Source: Aquimarina sp. MMG016 (GTDB taxonomy: Bacteria > Bacteroidota > Bacteroidia > Flavobacteriales > Flavobacteriaceae). From it: a DNA stretch of 64,000 nt. Location: positions 62,001 through 126,000 of the forward strand of contig NZ_JAGJEA010000010.1 of the NCBI RefSeq assembly GCF_018100805.1, read 5' to 3'. Below are positions 43,273-53,800 of this stretch, one piece after another; positions within the stretch are counted from its first letter, which is position 1; every line of letters begins with the position of its first letter. The notes under the pieces are model-generated. The model was not told the origin of the DNA and did not search any database. It saw only the letters and a list, made by a program, of their open reading frames with translations. The translations under genes were made by a program, and so were the position numbers.

Positions 43273-45084
43273 ATGAGTACAGAAACTATAAACAAAGACA
43301 TTCTTAGAGGAGGACAGTTCCTTGTAAAAGAAACTAAGGCAGAAGATGTATTTACTCCAGAAGATTTTTCTGAGGAGCAAAAAATGATGCGCGATAGTGC
43401 AAAAGAATTTGTTGATCGTGAGCTATGGGCACATTGGGAAAGGTTTGAATCTAAAGATTATGCCTATACTGAAGCCTGTATGAAAAAGGCCGGAGAACTA
43501 GGCCTTCTCGGTGTTGCTGTACCTGAAGATTATGAAGGTTTAGGAATGGGGTTTGTTTCTACTATGCTTGTATGTGACTACATTTCTGGAGCTACAGGAT
43601 CATTCAGTACTGCTTTTGGTGCTCATACTGGTATTGGTACTATGCCAATCTCATTATATGGTAACGAAGAGCAAAAGAAAAAATACGTTTCTAAATTAGC
43701 AACAGGTGAATGGATGGGAGCATATTGCTTGACTGAACCTGGTGCTGGATCTGATGCAAACTCAGGAAAAACAAAAGCTGTTTTATCTGATGACGGAAAA
43801 CACTATTTGATTTCTGGTCAGAAAATGTGGATCTCTAATGCTGGGTTCTGTGACGTGATGATTGTATTCGCACGTATTGAAGATGATAAAAACATTACAG
43901 GATTTATAGTTGAACATGATCCTTCTAATGGTATCACATTAGGTGATGAAGAAAAGAAATTAGGTATACACTCCTCTTCTACCCGTCAGGTATTCTTTAG
44001 TGATACTAAAGTACCGGTGGAGAATATGTTATCAGAGAGAGGTAATGGATTCAAAATTGCAATGAATGCGTTAAATGTAGGTCGTATCAAATTAGCAGCG
44101 GCTTGTTTAGATGCACAACGTAGAGTAATTGATGAGGCTACTAAATATGCTAATGAGCGTATTCAGTTTAAAACTCCAATTATGAACTTTGGAGCAATAA
44201 AGTCTAAAATTGCTGAGATGGCAACTAACACTTATGTAGATGAGTCTGCTAGTTATCGTGCTGCAAAAAACATTGAAGATAGAATTGCTTTAAGACAAGC
44301 AGAAGGAAACTCACACCAGGAAGCAGAACTTAAAGGAGTTGAAGAATATGCTATTGAGTGTTCTATTCTTAAGGTAGCAGTTTCTGAAGACGTTCAGAAT
44401 TGTACCGATGAAGGTGTACAAATCTTTGGAGGAATGGGATTCTCTGCAGATACTCCGATGGAATCTGCCTGGAGAGATGCTCGTATTTCTCGTATTTACG
44501 AAGGAACTAATGAAATCAACCGTATGCTTGCTGTTGGTATGCTTGTAAAAAAAGCTATGAAAGGTCATGTAGATCTTTTAGGACCTGCAATGAAAGTTGC
44601 AGATGAATTGACAGGTATCCCTTCTTTTGATACTCCTGACTATTCTGAGTTATTTGCTGAAGAAAAAGAAATCGTTGCTAAACTTAAGAAAGTATTCCTA
44701 ATGGTAGCTGGTTCTGCAGTTCAGAAATTTGGACCTAAATTAGAAGAGCACCAACAATTATTAATGGCTGCTTCAGATATTCTAATCGAAATCTATATGG
44801 CAGAATCTGCAATTTTACGTACAGAGAAAAATGCTAAACGTTTTGGAGAAGCTTCTCAAGAAACTCAGATTGCAATGTCTCAATTATATCTATACAACGC
44901 TGTAGATATTGCTATTAAAAAAGGAAAAGAAGCTATCGTTTCTTTTGCTGAAGGTGATGAACAGAGAATGATGCTTATGGGTCTTAAGCGTTTTACGAAG
45001 TATACGAATCAACCTAACGTAGTCGCACTGAGAACTAAAATTGCTGATAAAATTTCAGAAGAAAACGGATATTTTATTAGTTAA
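43273..45084 (+). CDS. acyl-CoA dehydrogenase (long form)
   Basis: 603 residues: a standard acyl-CoA dehydrogenase (about 30-430) plus a C-terminal extension of about 170 residues, as in VLCAD/ACAD9-like enzymes. FAD-binding blocks are YCLTEPGAGSDANSGKTKA and KMWISNAGFCDVMIVFARI; the C-terminal FAD block is FGGMGFSADTPMESAWRDAR and IYEGTNEINRM. It does the first oxidation of beta-oxidation and passes electrons to ETF. Last gene of the operon, closed by a strong terminator. Confidence 0.94.
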   Translation: MSTETINKDILRGGQFLVKETKAEDVFTPEDFSEEQKMMRDSAKEFVDRELWAHWERFESKDYAYTEACMKKAGELGLLGVAVPEDYEGLGMGFVSTMLVCDYISGATGSFSTAFGAHTGIGTMPISLYGNEEQKKKYVSKLATGEWMGAYCLTEPGAGSDANSGKTKAVLSDDGKHYLISGQKMWISNAGFCDVMIVFARIEDDKNITGFIVEHDPSNGITLGDEEKKLGIHSSSTRQVFFSDTKVPVENMLSERGNGFKIAMNALNVGRIKLAAACLDAQRRVIDEATKYANERIQFKTPIMNFGAIKSKIAEMATNTYVDESASYRAAKNIEDRIALRQAEGNSHQEAELKGVEEYAIECSILKVAVSEDVQNCTDEGVQIFGGMGFSADTPMESAWRDARISRIYEGTNEINRMLAVGMLVKKAMKGHVDLLGPAMKVADELTGIPSFDTPDYSELFAEEKEIVAKLKKVFLMVAGSAVQKFGPKLEEHQQLLMAASDILIEIYMAESAILRTEKNAKRFGEASQETQIAMSQLYLYNAVDIAIKKGKEAIVSFAEGDEQRMMLMGLKRFTKYTNQPNVVALRTKIADKISEENGYFIS

Positions 45085-45145
45085 TACATACCGTACTGCC
45101 TTCCCTATGGCATTAAACTAGGGAGTTGTTTAATTTTGATTTAAG

Positions 45146-45180
45146 AAACCGTCTTTTTGGGTATAAAAAGGCGGTTTTTT
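45146..45180 (+). terminator. terminator of the fad operon
   Basis: 13-bp stem AAACCGTCTTTTT/AAAAAGGCGGTTT (one T-G) with a 6-base loop and a T-tract. Confidence 0.9.
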
Positions 45181-45807
45181 AATTACTACAAAAACAACAA
45201 CCTTTCGTAAAAAAGTTATGTAAGAAAAGAATAAATCTTCATTTTTCTAAAAATTACATAAAATCTTCGCTTTGATAAGCCAAAACTCACAGTTTTATAC
45301 TAAACCTTTATAATATTTTATAAAACAAGATTAATTTATTAACACGAAAACGTTGTAGTTTAAGATTCGTCCTACAAATATGAATATTTCGTAATAACTT
45401 AGTGAAAATTTAACACAAGAAACACTATTACAAACAAAAAACTACTTTTTATGAAATCAAATTCCCCTCCAACGAAAACAAGTCTTTTATTAGAGTTACT
45501 TTAACTAAAAAATACATTTTTGGTCATAGAGCAATAATAAGCCCGAGCACATTTTTCAGATTTAAATGAAAATTCAGGATATAACAGAAGTTATAGTATA
45601 ATTATAGTCGTCAGAAAACTTTTCTTATCAAATTTGATTAAAATATAACTCTTTATTCTATTTAGAGTATATCCTAATTACGTAATAATCATTCGTAAGA
45701 AGCAATATTCATATCCTCTTGAAAATTAATTGATCCCAACTCATGGTACAATTCATTGTATTATGTGATAACACAAACTCGTTTATAACAAAAACACAAA
45801 TTGCAAA
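45181..45807. other. 627-base AT-rich spacer ahead of the amylase gene
   Basis: No credible gene is seen; the longest suggestive frame is 17 codons starting ATGAAATCAAATTCCCC near 45451. A partial inverted repeat (TTACGTAAT/ATTCGTAA) occurs around 45679-45700. It probably holds the regulatory region of the amylase, but no promoter could be fixed. Confidence 0.5.
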
Positions 45808-48084
45808 ATGAAAAATTCGAAGAAAAATTACTTTTTACTAATCCTTCTTTTTTGTTTACCTCTACTAAGCATTCAAGCACAGGATGAAGATGTATTGTTT
45901 CAGGCTTTTGACTGGAATGTACAAAACCAACCAGCTGGACAAACCTGGTATAATGTAGTATCGCAAAATAGAAATGCCATCAAAGATGCTGGTATAGATA
46001 TGATTTGGATGCCACCACCAAGTAATTCGGCTGCACCCCAGGGGTATTTACCAAGAGAGTTGTATGACTTAAATAGTGCATATGGAACACAAGCACAATT
46101 AGTAAATCTGATCAATCAATTCCATGCTCTCGATATCAAGGTTTTGAGTGATGTTGTAATTAATCACCGTGTAGGTTCTAATGATGCCGTAACTTTTGAA
46201 AATCCGGATTGGCCTACTTTTTATATCACTGCTGATGATGAAGGAAGAAACTTTGTTAATGGTCCTGTAGAATTTAGTATCAACGGAGATTATGTTCCGG
46301 GGACAGCATTAAAATCAGACGGATCAAATGGTACATTTGCTGCTGCAAGGGATCTGGATCATAAAAACCCTGCTGTAAGAGCTGAAATCATTAGATGGAT
46401 GAATTTCTTAAAAAATGACATTGGTTTTGATGGCTGGAGATATGATTTCGTTCACGGATATGATCCTATTTATAATAAAGAATATAATGATGCAACCAGT
46501 CCATATTTTGCCGTAGGTGAATTATTAGAAAGTAGTCGTGTACAGACTAATAACTGGGTTAATTTTGCACAACAATCTTCTTCTGCTTTTGATTTTAATA
46601 CTAAAGTTAGTTTACAAAACGCGATTAGAGACAATAACTTATCATATTTAAGAGATGGACAAGGAAGACCATCAGGAATGATTGGTATTAATCCATCAAA
46701 GTCTGTTACCTTCCTGGACAATCACGATACCGGATTTGCACAACAATGTTGTGGATCAGGATATGTATTTCCTGGAGGAGAGACCAATCTTAGAAAAGGA
46801 TATGCATATATATTGACTCACCCAGGTAATCCGGCAGTATTCTGGACACACTTTTTTGATGGTGGCATTGGTGTTCGTAATGCAATCAAGGACCTTATCG
46901 CAGCAAGAAAAAGTGTAAGAGTACACTCTGCCTCTACCATTAACATAGCAGAAGCAAGAAATGATTTATATGCAGCATATATAGACGGAAAAAGTGGTAC
47001 ACTGGCAATGAAATTAGGTAGTGGCAACTGGTCTCCAAATGGTAGTGGCTGGGTATTGCAGACTTCTGGTAATGATTATGCCGTATGGACACAGGGAGGA
47101 AACACTGGTGGTGGAGAAACTGTTGCTCCTTTTACAGTAAATTTCAAAAAACCTTCCGGATGGGGTAATACTGTTAATGCATATTTCTATGATGCTGCGG
47201 CCAATGCTACAATTTCTGGCACATCGGGATGGCCTGGACAACAAACAACTAATATTTCTGGTACTCCTTGGTATTCATATACACTAACACCTCCTGCCGG
47301 GATTTCTGCAGCAAATATCAGAGTGATATTCAATGACGGAAATAATCAAACCGGAGATTTATCACGTAGCAGTGATGGATGGTATACTAACGGAACCTGG
47401 TCTGATAACTGTCCATCAGAATGTAGTGGTTCTTCTAATTCTTCTCAGGTTACCCTTAACTTTAGAAAACCAAGTGGATGGGGGAACAACACAAATCTAT
47501 ATTTATATAATAAAGCTACTAATCAGACCCTTTCAGGAACATCGGGTTGGCCTGGTGAAAGCATGACAAATTTAAGTGGTACCACATGGTGTGCTAACAC
47601 ATTTACTTTACCAAACGGAGTATCCCCAAATAATGTTGGTGTAGTATTTAACAATGGTAATGGACAACAAACAGTGGATCTAACAAGAGGAACCGATGGA
47701 TGGTTTACAGTTACAGGAAGCAGTAACGGTAAACGAACAGGAACCTGGTCAAACAATTGCACAACGGGATGTCCATCTAGTAGTGCGGCAAGATTATTAG
47801 AAAACACTGATAAAGATATTGCAGAAAACATGAAAGCAACAATCTTTCCTAATCCAATTCAAGATCGCGCAACTTTACGTGTTACCACTCCAAATGATGG
47901 TATCTTAACTGTAACCGTTACTAACATTCTAGGACAGACTAAGACCATTTATAACCAAAATACTCAAGCTGGAAATCAGGAAATTGATATTATCAGTAAT
48001 GAGATAGGCCAACAAGGAATCTATTTCTACAAAGTATCATTAGGCGGAAAAACATTGAGTCAAATAAAAGCAATAAACAAATAA
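45808..48084 (+). CDS. secreted GH13 alpha-amylase with two starch-binding modules and T9SS tail
   Basis: 758 residues. Signal peptide to about 24. The GH13 barrel (about 28-430) has DVVINH (117-120 region), nucleophile D213 in GWRYDFVHG, acid/base E238 in AVGELLE and D307 in FLDNHDTG. Two tandem modules follow, each with a KPSGWGN start and a SGTSGWPGQ/E centre (about 435-535 and 545-650), like CBM26-type starch-binding domains. The C-terminus is a T9SS domain (IFPNPIQDRATLRV to ISQIKAINK-like end). It should be exported by T9SS and hydrolyse alpha-1,4 glucans outside the cell. Confidence 0.94.
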   Translation: MKNSKKNYFLLILLFCLPLLSIQAQDEDVLFQAFDWNVQNQPAGQTWYNVVSQNRNAIKDAGIDMIWMPPPSNSAAPQGYLPRELYDLNSAYGTQAQLVNLINQFHALDIKVLSDVVINHRVGSNDAVTFENPDWPTFYITADDEGRNFVNGPVEFSINGDYVPGTALKSDGSNGTFAAARDLDHKNPAVRAEIIRWMNFLKNDIGFDGWRYDFVHGYDPIYNKEYNDATSPYFAVGELLESSRVQTNNWVNFAQQSSSAFDFNTKVSLQNAIRDNNLSYLRDGQGRPSGMIGINPSKSVTFLDNHDTGFAQQCCGSGYVFPGGETNLRKGYAYILTHPGNPAVFWTHFFDGGIGVRNAIKDLIAARKSVRVHSASTINIAEARNDLYAAYIDGKSGTLAMKLGSGNWSPNGSGWVLQTSGNDYAVWTQGGNTGGGETVAPFTVNFKKPSGWGNTVNAYFYDAAANATISGTSGWPGQQTTNISGTPWYSYTLTPPAGISAANIRVIFNDGNNQTGDLSRSSDGWYTNGTWSDNCPSECSGSSNSSQVTLNFRKPSGWGNNTNLYLYNKATNQTLSGTSGWPGESMTNLSGTTWCANTFTLPNGVSPNNVGVVFNNGNGQQTVDLTRGTDGWFTVTGSSNGKRTGTWSNNCTTGCPSSSAARLLENTDKDIAENMKATIFPNPIQDRATLRVTTPNDGILTVTVTNILGQTKTIYNQNTQAGNQEIDIISNEIGQQGIYFYKVSLGGKTLSQIKAINK

Positions 48085-48135
48085 TTACATACCCTTTATT
48101 TTCACTTTCAGCAATGCTGCTGTAATAAAGGTTAG

Positions 48136-48173
48136 AGCGGTTGTTACTTTTAAATAAGTAGCAACCGTTTTTT
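48136..48173 (+). terminator. intrinsic terminator of the amylase gene
   Basis: 12-bp stem CGGTTGTTACTT/AAGTAGCAACCG (one T-G pair) and six T, about 55 bases past the stop. Confidence 0.88.
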
Positions 48174-48212
48174 AATTTTTCTTTATTACTTTTATCAGAC
48201 AACAAATAATGC

Positions 48213-49004
48213 TTGATGATACGATCACACCTAATTTTTATTTTCTTCTCTCTGGTTATTTTAAGCTGTAAAAAAAACTACAACCATAATAACCTGGGGC
48301 AAAACACAAGTGTTGAAGATTTTCAAAACGTAAAAAAAGAACATCAAATCAGAGAAGTTATAAAGGCTGAGATCACCCCATCATTAGATGGAAATATGAA
48401 TGATCCTGCATGGCAACAAGCGACTTGGTATCCAATGGACCAGAGATGGATCGGAGAGTATCCCAAGTTTAATGACTTTTTTGGAAGATATAAAATCACC
48501 TGGACTCCAGAAGCTCTTTATGTCTTAGTAGAAATAAAGGATGATGTTTTATATGATCAATATGACGATCCTTTAAAACTTTGGTGGGATGATGATTGTG
48601 TTGAAATATTTATAGATGCAGATAATTCCGGAGGAAATCACCAATATAATAATAACGCTTTTGCATATCACATAGCTTTAGATGGAAATGTGGTGGATTT
48701 GGCTAGTGATAAAAAGCCTGTTCTTTATAACAGTCATGTTGCCACAAAAAGAGTTACTAAAAACGATATTTCTGTTTGGGAATTCGAAATCATAATCTAT
48801 GATAAAACTTATGAAGAAGGAAAAACAAATGACGCAGTCATTCTTAAAAAGGGTCATAAACTAGGCTTCGCTATTGCATATAATGATAATGATGGTAGTA
48901 AAGAAAGGGAAAATTTTATGGGTTCAGTTTTTATTCCCGGAGAAGAAAAAAATCTAGGTTGGATCAATGCAGATGTGTTCGGTACCATTATTCTATCAGA
49001 ATAA
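48213..49004 (+). CDS. lipoprotein with family 9 carbohydrate-binding-like module
   Basis: 263 residues. A lipoprotein signal ends in VILSC (C19, followed by KK). The rest is one CBM9-like domain: SLDGNMNDPAWQQA, YKITWTPEALYVLVEIKDD and LWWDDDCVEIFIDADNSGG are its standard blocks. Such proteins bind sugars at the cell surface, or are redox/sugar-sensing homologues without enzymatic function. It lies between a starch-degrading enzyme and an MFS transporter, compatible with sugar capture. It may start at the second ATG codon (48216). Confidence 0.85.
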   Translation: MMIRSHLIFIFFSLVILSCKKNYNHNNLGQNTSVEDFQNVKKEHQIREVIKAEITPSLDGNMNDPAWQQATWYPMDQRWIGEYPKFNDFFGRYKITWTPEALYVLVEIKDDVLYDQYDDPLKLWWDDDCVEIFIDADNSGGNHQYNNNAFAYHIALDGNVVDLASDKKPVLYNSHVATKRVTKNDISVWEFEIIIYDKTYEEGKTNDAVILKKGHKLGFAIAYNDNDGSKERENFMGSVFIPGEEKNLGWINADVFGTIILSE

Positions 49005-49070
49005 TATTTTAATTCTTAACAAATCAATTGTCTAAAATAATATGTATATTTCCATAAACCCCAGATACTC

Positions 49071-50231
49071 CTGAAACCAAAATTCTATATACTCCCGGTA
49101 ATTATTGTCTCGCAATTCCTTTGTACTTCCTTATGGTTTGCTGGTAATGCAATTATCGATGATCTGGCAACACAGTTTTCTGTAAAGTTTAATCTTTTAG
49201 GATATCTACTATCTTTTGTACAATTCGGTTTTATTGTTGGCACATTGACATTTGCACTATTAACTATCTCTGATCGGTTTTCTCCATCACGGATATTTAT
49301 GATTTGTGCATTTCTTGGAGCATTGTCAAACCTATCACTATTAATCCCCAATATTGCAATATTTAATTTACTAACAGCCAGATTTGGTACTGGTTTTTTT
49401 CTTGCTGGAATTTATCCAGTGGGTATGAAAATTGCATCTGATTATTATAAAGATGGATTAGGAAAAGCTTTAGGTTTCCTGGTTGGAGCTCTAGTACTAG
49501 GAACAGCAATTCCTCATTTAATAAAAGAACTTTCCTGGAGTAGCGATTATCGAATGGTAATCATATTTACATCAGCATTAGCCAGTATTGGAGGATTAGT
49601 CATGTGGCTATTAGTTCCTGATGGCCCATACAGAAAACCAGTATCCAGACTACAACTAGGAGTAATTACACAACTTTTTAGTATTATAGGGTTTAGAAAA
49701 GCTGCTTTTGGATATTTTGGACATATGTGGGAACTATATGCGTTTTGGGGGTTCGTACCGATAATCCTTAAGACCTATGCAGATCTTCAATCTATCGAAT
49801 TACAAGTTTCATTCTGGTCCTTTATTATTATTGGTATTGGTACTATTTCCTGTATACTTGGTGGGTATATCTCTGTTAAAGTAGGTAGTAGAAAAGTAGC
49901 CAGAAACTCATTATTTATTTCAGGTTTATTTTGTCTTAGCTCTCCTCTACTCTTTCAACTTCCTCCACAAATATTCATTGTATGCTTATGCCTCTGGGGA
50001 ATGCTCGTCATCTCAGACTCCCCACAATTCTCTACTATGGTTGCCGCAGCAGCTCCACCAGAGCTAAGGGGCACAGGACTAACTATAGTCAATTGTATTG
50101 GATTTGCGATTACCATAATCAGCATACAATTATTATCTTTTCTTTTAGATTATCTAGACCCTACATTATTATATTTATTTCTAGGAATTGGCCCTATAAT
50201 GGGAATTATCTTATTAAGAAGAAACACCTAA
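49071..50231 (+). CDS. MFS transporter, apparently starting at CTG
   Basis: 386 residues if read from CTG 49071. The frame upstream of the first TTG (49245) clearly codes for the start of a 12-helix MFS transporter (KPKFYILPVIIVSQFLCTSL, WFAGNAIIDDL, then GYLLSFVQFGFIVGT), so a start at 49245 would remove the first helix. No ATG, GTG or TTG is in frame between the stop at 49038-49040 and 49245. Either CTG (or ATA 49065) is used, or the start codon was lost. The transporter resembles general sugar or anion MFS proteins (DRFSPSR, PVGMKIASDYYKDGLGKALG); substrate unknown. Confidence 0.7.
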   Translation: MKPKFYILPVIIVSQFLCTSLWFAGNAIIDDLATQFSVKFNLLGYLLSFVQFGFIVGTLTFALLTISDRFSPSRIFMICAFLGALSNLSLLIPNIAIFNLLTARFGTGFFLAGIYPVGMKIASDYYKDGLGKALGFLVGALVLGTAIPHLIKELSWSSDYRMVIIFTSALASIGGLVMWLLVPDGPYRKPVSRLQLGVITQLFSIIGFRKAAFGYFGHMWELYAFWGFVPIILKTYADLQSIELQVSFWSFIIIGIGTISCILGGYISVKVGSRKVARNSLFISGLFCLSSPLLFQLPPQIFIVCLCLWGMLVISDSPQFSTMVAAAAPPELRGTGLTIVNCIGFAITIISIQLLSFLLDYLDPTLLYLFLGIGPIMGIILLRRNT

Positions 50232-50844
50232 TTTCTTTTCTAACAAGAGGTATATCATTAGCTATACAATAATAAATGAACAATACCTTCCCGCTTCATT
50301 TTTAACAATTGTTTAATAATCAACCTATTAGAAAGGCAGGGAGAAATCTTACGAATAACTTCGTTAAAAGGCATATAGCTTCGATTTATGAAGTTAAAAA
50401 AAGCTTAATAAAACAATTTTATTGTGAACAAAACCAAAAAAAACAAGTAGAACAGGCCAAAAACATGAATTTTAACTACCAAAATCAAAAATTAGTTAAA
50501 AATACTTCACCAATTAACAAAATATTAATATATATTTGCCATTGACAAAAAAAAAGGGAAAATCTTACACTATTAACTAATTCATTTACATAGTCTTTAT
50601 ATGTGAATAATTGATTTGGTGGACTTATATATTATAAGTTCATAGTGTACTCTATTCCTTAATTGATCACAACAAATATTTACTCTTTTATTAAAATGCT
50701 GAAATAACTAAAATGATTTATATGTAAAAAAAGTACAATTCTCTTAAACCTGCCCAGAACAAAGTTTAAATCGGGAAACACATTAGTATTCCACGATTTT
50801 AATTCAATCAAACAATTAGTCCAATTATTAAATCCTATCAAAAT
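50232..50844. other. 613-base spacer ahead of the SusC-like gene
   Basis: AT-rich, without a convincing gene. A 78-codon TTG-start frame at 50309-50545 is Lys/Asn/Gln-rich and not protein-like. TATATTTG at 50531-50538 matches the -7 consensus but has no TTG at the proper distance; it could drive a long-leader transcript of the SusC operon. Confidence 0.5.
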
Positions 50845-53800
50845 ATGAAAAAAAATGGACAGGGTTATGTTAGATACATAATAACCCCGGAGTTTAATCT
50901 TCAAACTAAACTCAAAGTAATGCTGTTTTTGTTATCACTTACAGTGCTTAACGCAAATGCAGCTAATATCTCTAACGAGATCAACAATACTAAAATTGCT
51001 TTAATTAAAGATGCGTTACTTTCTTCTAAGACTGATATTGCATTAGAAATGTTGCAAGAAAAATTCGAACTTACTGGTACTGTAACCGATAAAACTGGTT
51101 TTCCTATACCCGGCGCAACTGTTTCTGTACAAGGCACCAATAATGGTGTCGTTACCGATTTTGATGGTAATTTTGCGATTACCGTATCCGTAAACGATGT
51201 TTTACAAGTCCAAAATTTAGGTTTTGAGACGGTAACTATAGAGATTAAGAATAAGAAAAGTTTAAATATTGAATTAAAAGAATCTGTAGAATCACTAGAA
51301 GAAGTAGTTATTACTGATGGATATAGAAAAAGTGACAGAAGGTTATTTGCCGGTGTTGCTACTGTACTTAACCTAGATGATGTAAAAATTGATGGAGTTT
51401 CTGATGCTTCTCGATTACTGGAGGGTAGAGACTCTGGAGTTGTTGTGGATAACTTATCTGGTTCTTTTGGAGCTTCTCCAAGAATTAGAATTAGGGGTAA
51501 CACCTCTATTAATGGTAACAATAACCCGATTTGGGTAGTTGATGGAGTTATTCTAGAAGATAACGTAGAATTAGCTCAGGGTGATTTGGCATCTGGAGAC
51601 ATTAACTCATTAATCGGATCTTCTATTGCAGGTCTAAATCCAGATGACATTAAGTCCTTTTCTATACTTAAAGATGCTTCTGCAACTGCATTATATGGTG
51701 CACGTGCCAAAAATGGTGTTATTGTGATCACTACCAAATCAGGTAAAAAAGGAAGTATGAGAGTTAGTTACAACGGTAATTTCTCTTATAGACTTAGACC
51801 TAGATATGAAAACTTTAACGTACTAAACTCGCAGCAGGAATTATCCGTATATGCAGAGTTAGTGAATAAAGGATTAATTGACCTTACTACAGCACAACGA
51901 GCAGAATCTTATGGTGTTCTAGGACAATATTATAACTTAAGAGCTACTAATGATGTAGAAATCGGAGCTAATGGTCAATTAGCAGATAGCTTCTTTACAA
52001 GGTATCAGAGAGCTAATACAGATTGGTTTAAGGTATTATTCAATGATTTCTCTGTACAACAGAATCATTCTCTTAACATTTCTGGTGGTAGCGATAAATC
52101 TACCTATCTTTTCTCATTGAGTTACCTTAACGATCAGGGATTAACGATTGGAGATAATGCCAAAAGATATACTGCAAGATTAAAAAACTCATTTGATTTA
52201 TCTGAGAAATTAAAGGTGTCAACCAACATTACAGCTAGTATTAGAGATCAAATAGCTCCAGGTACTAATGACAGAAGATTAGATCCTCTTACCGGTAATT
52301 TTGAGCGTGAATTCGACATCAACCCATATAGCTTCTCGTTAACGAATAGTAGAAGTGTTACTCCATATGATGAAAATGGACAATTAGAATTTTTTAGAAA
52401 AAACTATGCGCCATTTAATATCATCCACGAATTAGACAATAACCTGATCAATATCGATGTATCTGATATCACTTTTCAGACTGATATAGATTATAAAATA
52501 GCTAATAAACTAAAGTTTAATTCTACTTTTAACTATAGAAAGGCTATTACTCAAAGAGAACACGTTATTGGTGATAAATCTAACCAGGCGGAAGCTTTTA
52601 GAGCAGATGAAGGTGTATTAGCACAGGTAAATCCTTTCTTATACCAAGATCAGGACAATCCTACTAGACCTCCTTATTCTATTTTACCAGAAGGTGGTAT
52701 CAATATCTATAATGAAGATATTTTGGATTATGTATATTGGAGAAATGCAATAACATGGGATCCACAGATTAATGACGATAATAAGTTTACTTTCTTATTA
52801 GGTCAGGAAATCAAATCTTCTACCAGAACTGCACGAGAGTATAACGGTATTGGTATCTCTTATGATAATGGATACTTAGTAAATACTGATCCCGATGCTA
52901 TTGATCAGCTTACAGACCAAAATGATCAATATTTTGATATTTCCAACTTTAGAGATCGTTTCACTGGATTCTTCTTTAATGCCGGGTATAGCTTAAAAAA
53001 CAAGTATACTTTAAACGGTACATTAAGATATGATGGATCTAACTTGCAAGGTAGTAGTAGTAAAGCAAGATATCTTACTAACTATAATATTAGTGGTGCA
53101 TGGAATATTCATAACGAAGACTTTATGAGTATCGATGCTATTAATTTGTTAAAACTAAAAGCTACTTATGGTCTGTCCGGTGGTAGAGGTCCACTTACTA
53201 GTGCTTCTCTGGATCTACGAAGTAGAGTACCATTAAGACCTGATGATGTAGAAACAGTAATCAATATTAATTCATTAGAAAATGATGACTTAACCTTTGA
53301 GAAACTAAAGGAATTTAGTGTTGGTATGGAGTACTCTTTATTCAATAATCGTGTTGCTGGTGAACTTGGATACTATAAGCGTAACTCATTTGACCTGATC
53401 GGTACTATTAAGACTAGTGGTGTTGGTGGTCAAGCGTTTAAGACCGGTAACTATGCCGATATGAAAATCGACGGTTATGAATTCTCTATATCTACAGTAA
53501 ATGTAAAGACTCGTAATTTTGAGTGGTCTACAGATCTTAATGTTGGATATAACACAGAAAAAATTACTGAGTTGAGATTTAATCCTCGTTTAGTAGACTT
53601 AGTACAGTCTCAGGGGTCTCCATTTACAGGACGTGAGATTTCTGCTTTATATTCTACCAGATTTGCAGGACTTAACGAATTTGGTATTCCTACTTTCTTT
53701 GATGCAAACAATAATATCGTAACTAATATTGACTTGCAGAGCAGAGAGGATATCGAACAAATCCTAAAATACGAAGGACCAACACAACCACGTGGTGCCG

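Noticed and set aside
45451..45504. 17-codon frame in the amylase upstream region
   Set aside because: Too short, with no supporting signal or conservation visible.
50309..50545. 78-codon plus-strand frame before the SusC gene
   Set aside because: TTG start, Lys/Asn/Gln-rich low-complexity product, no signal or domain, no conserved look.
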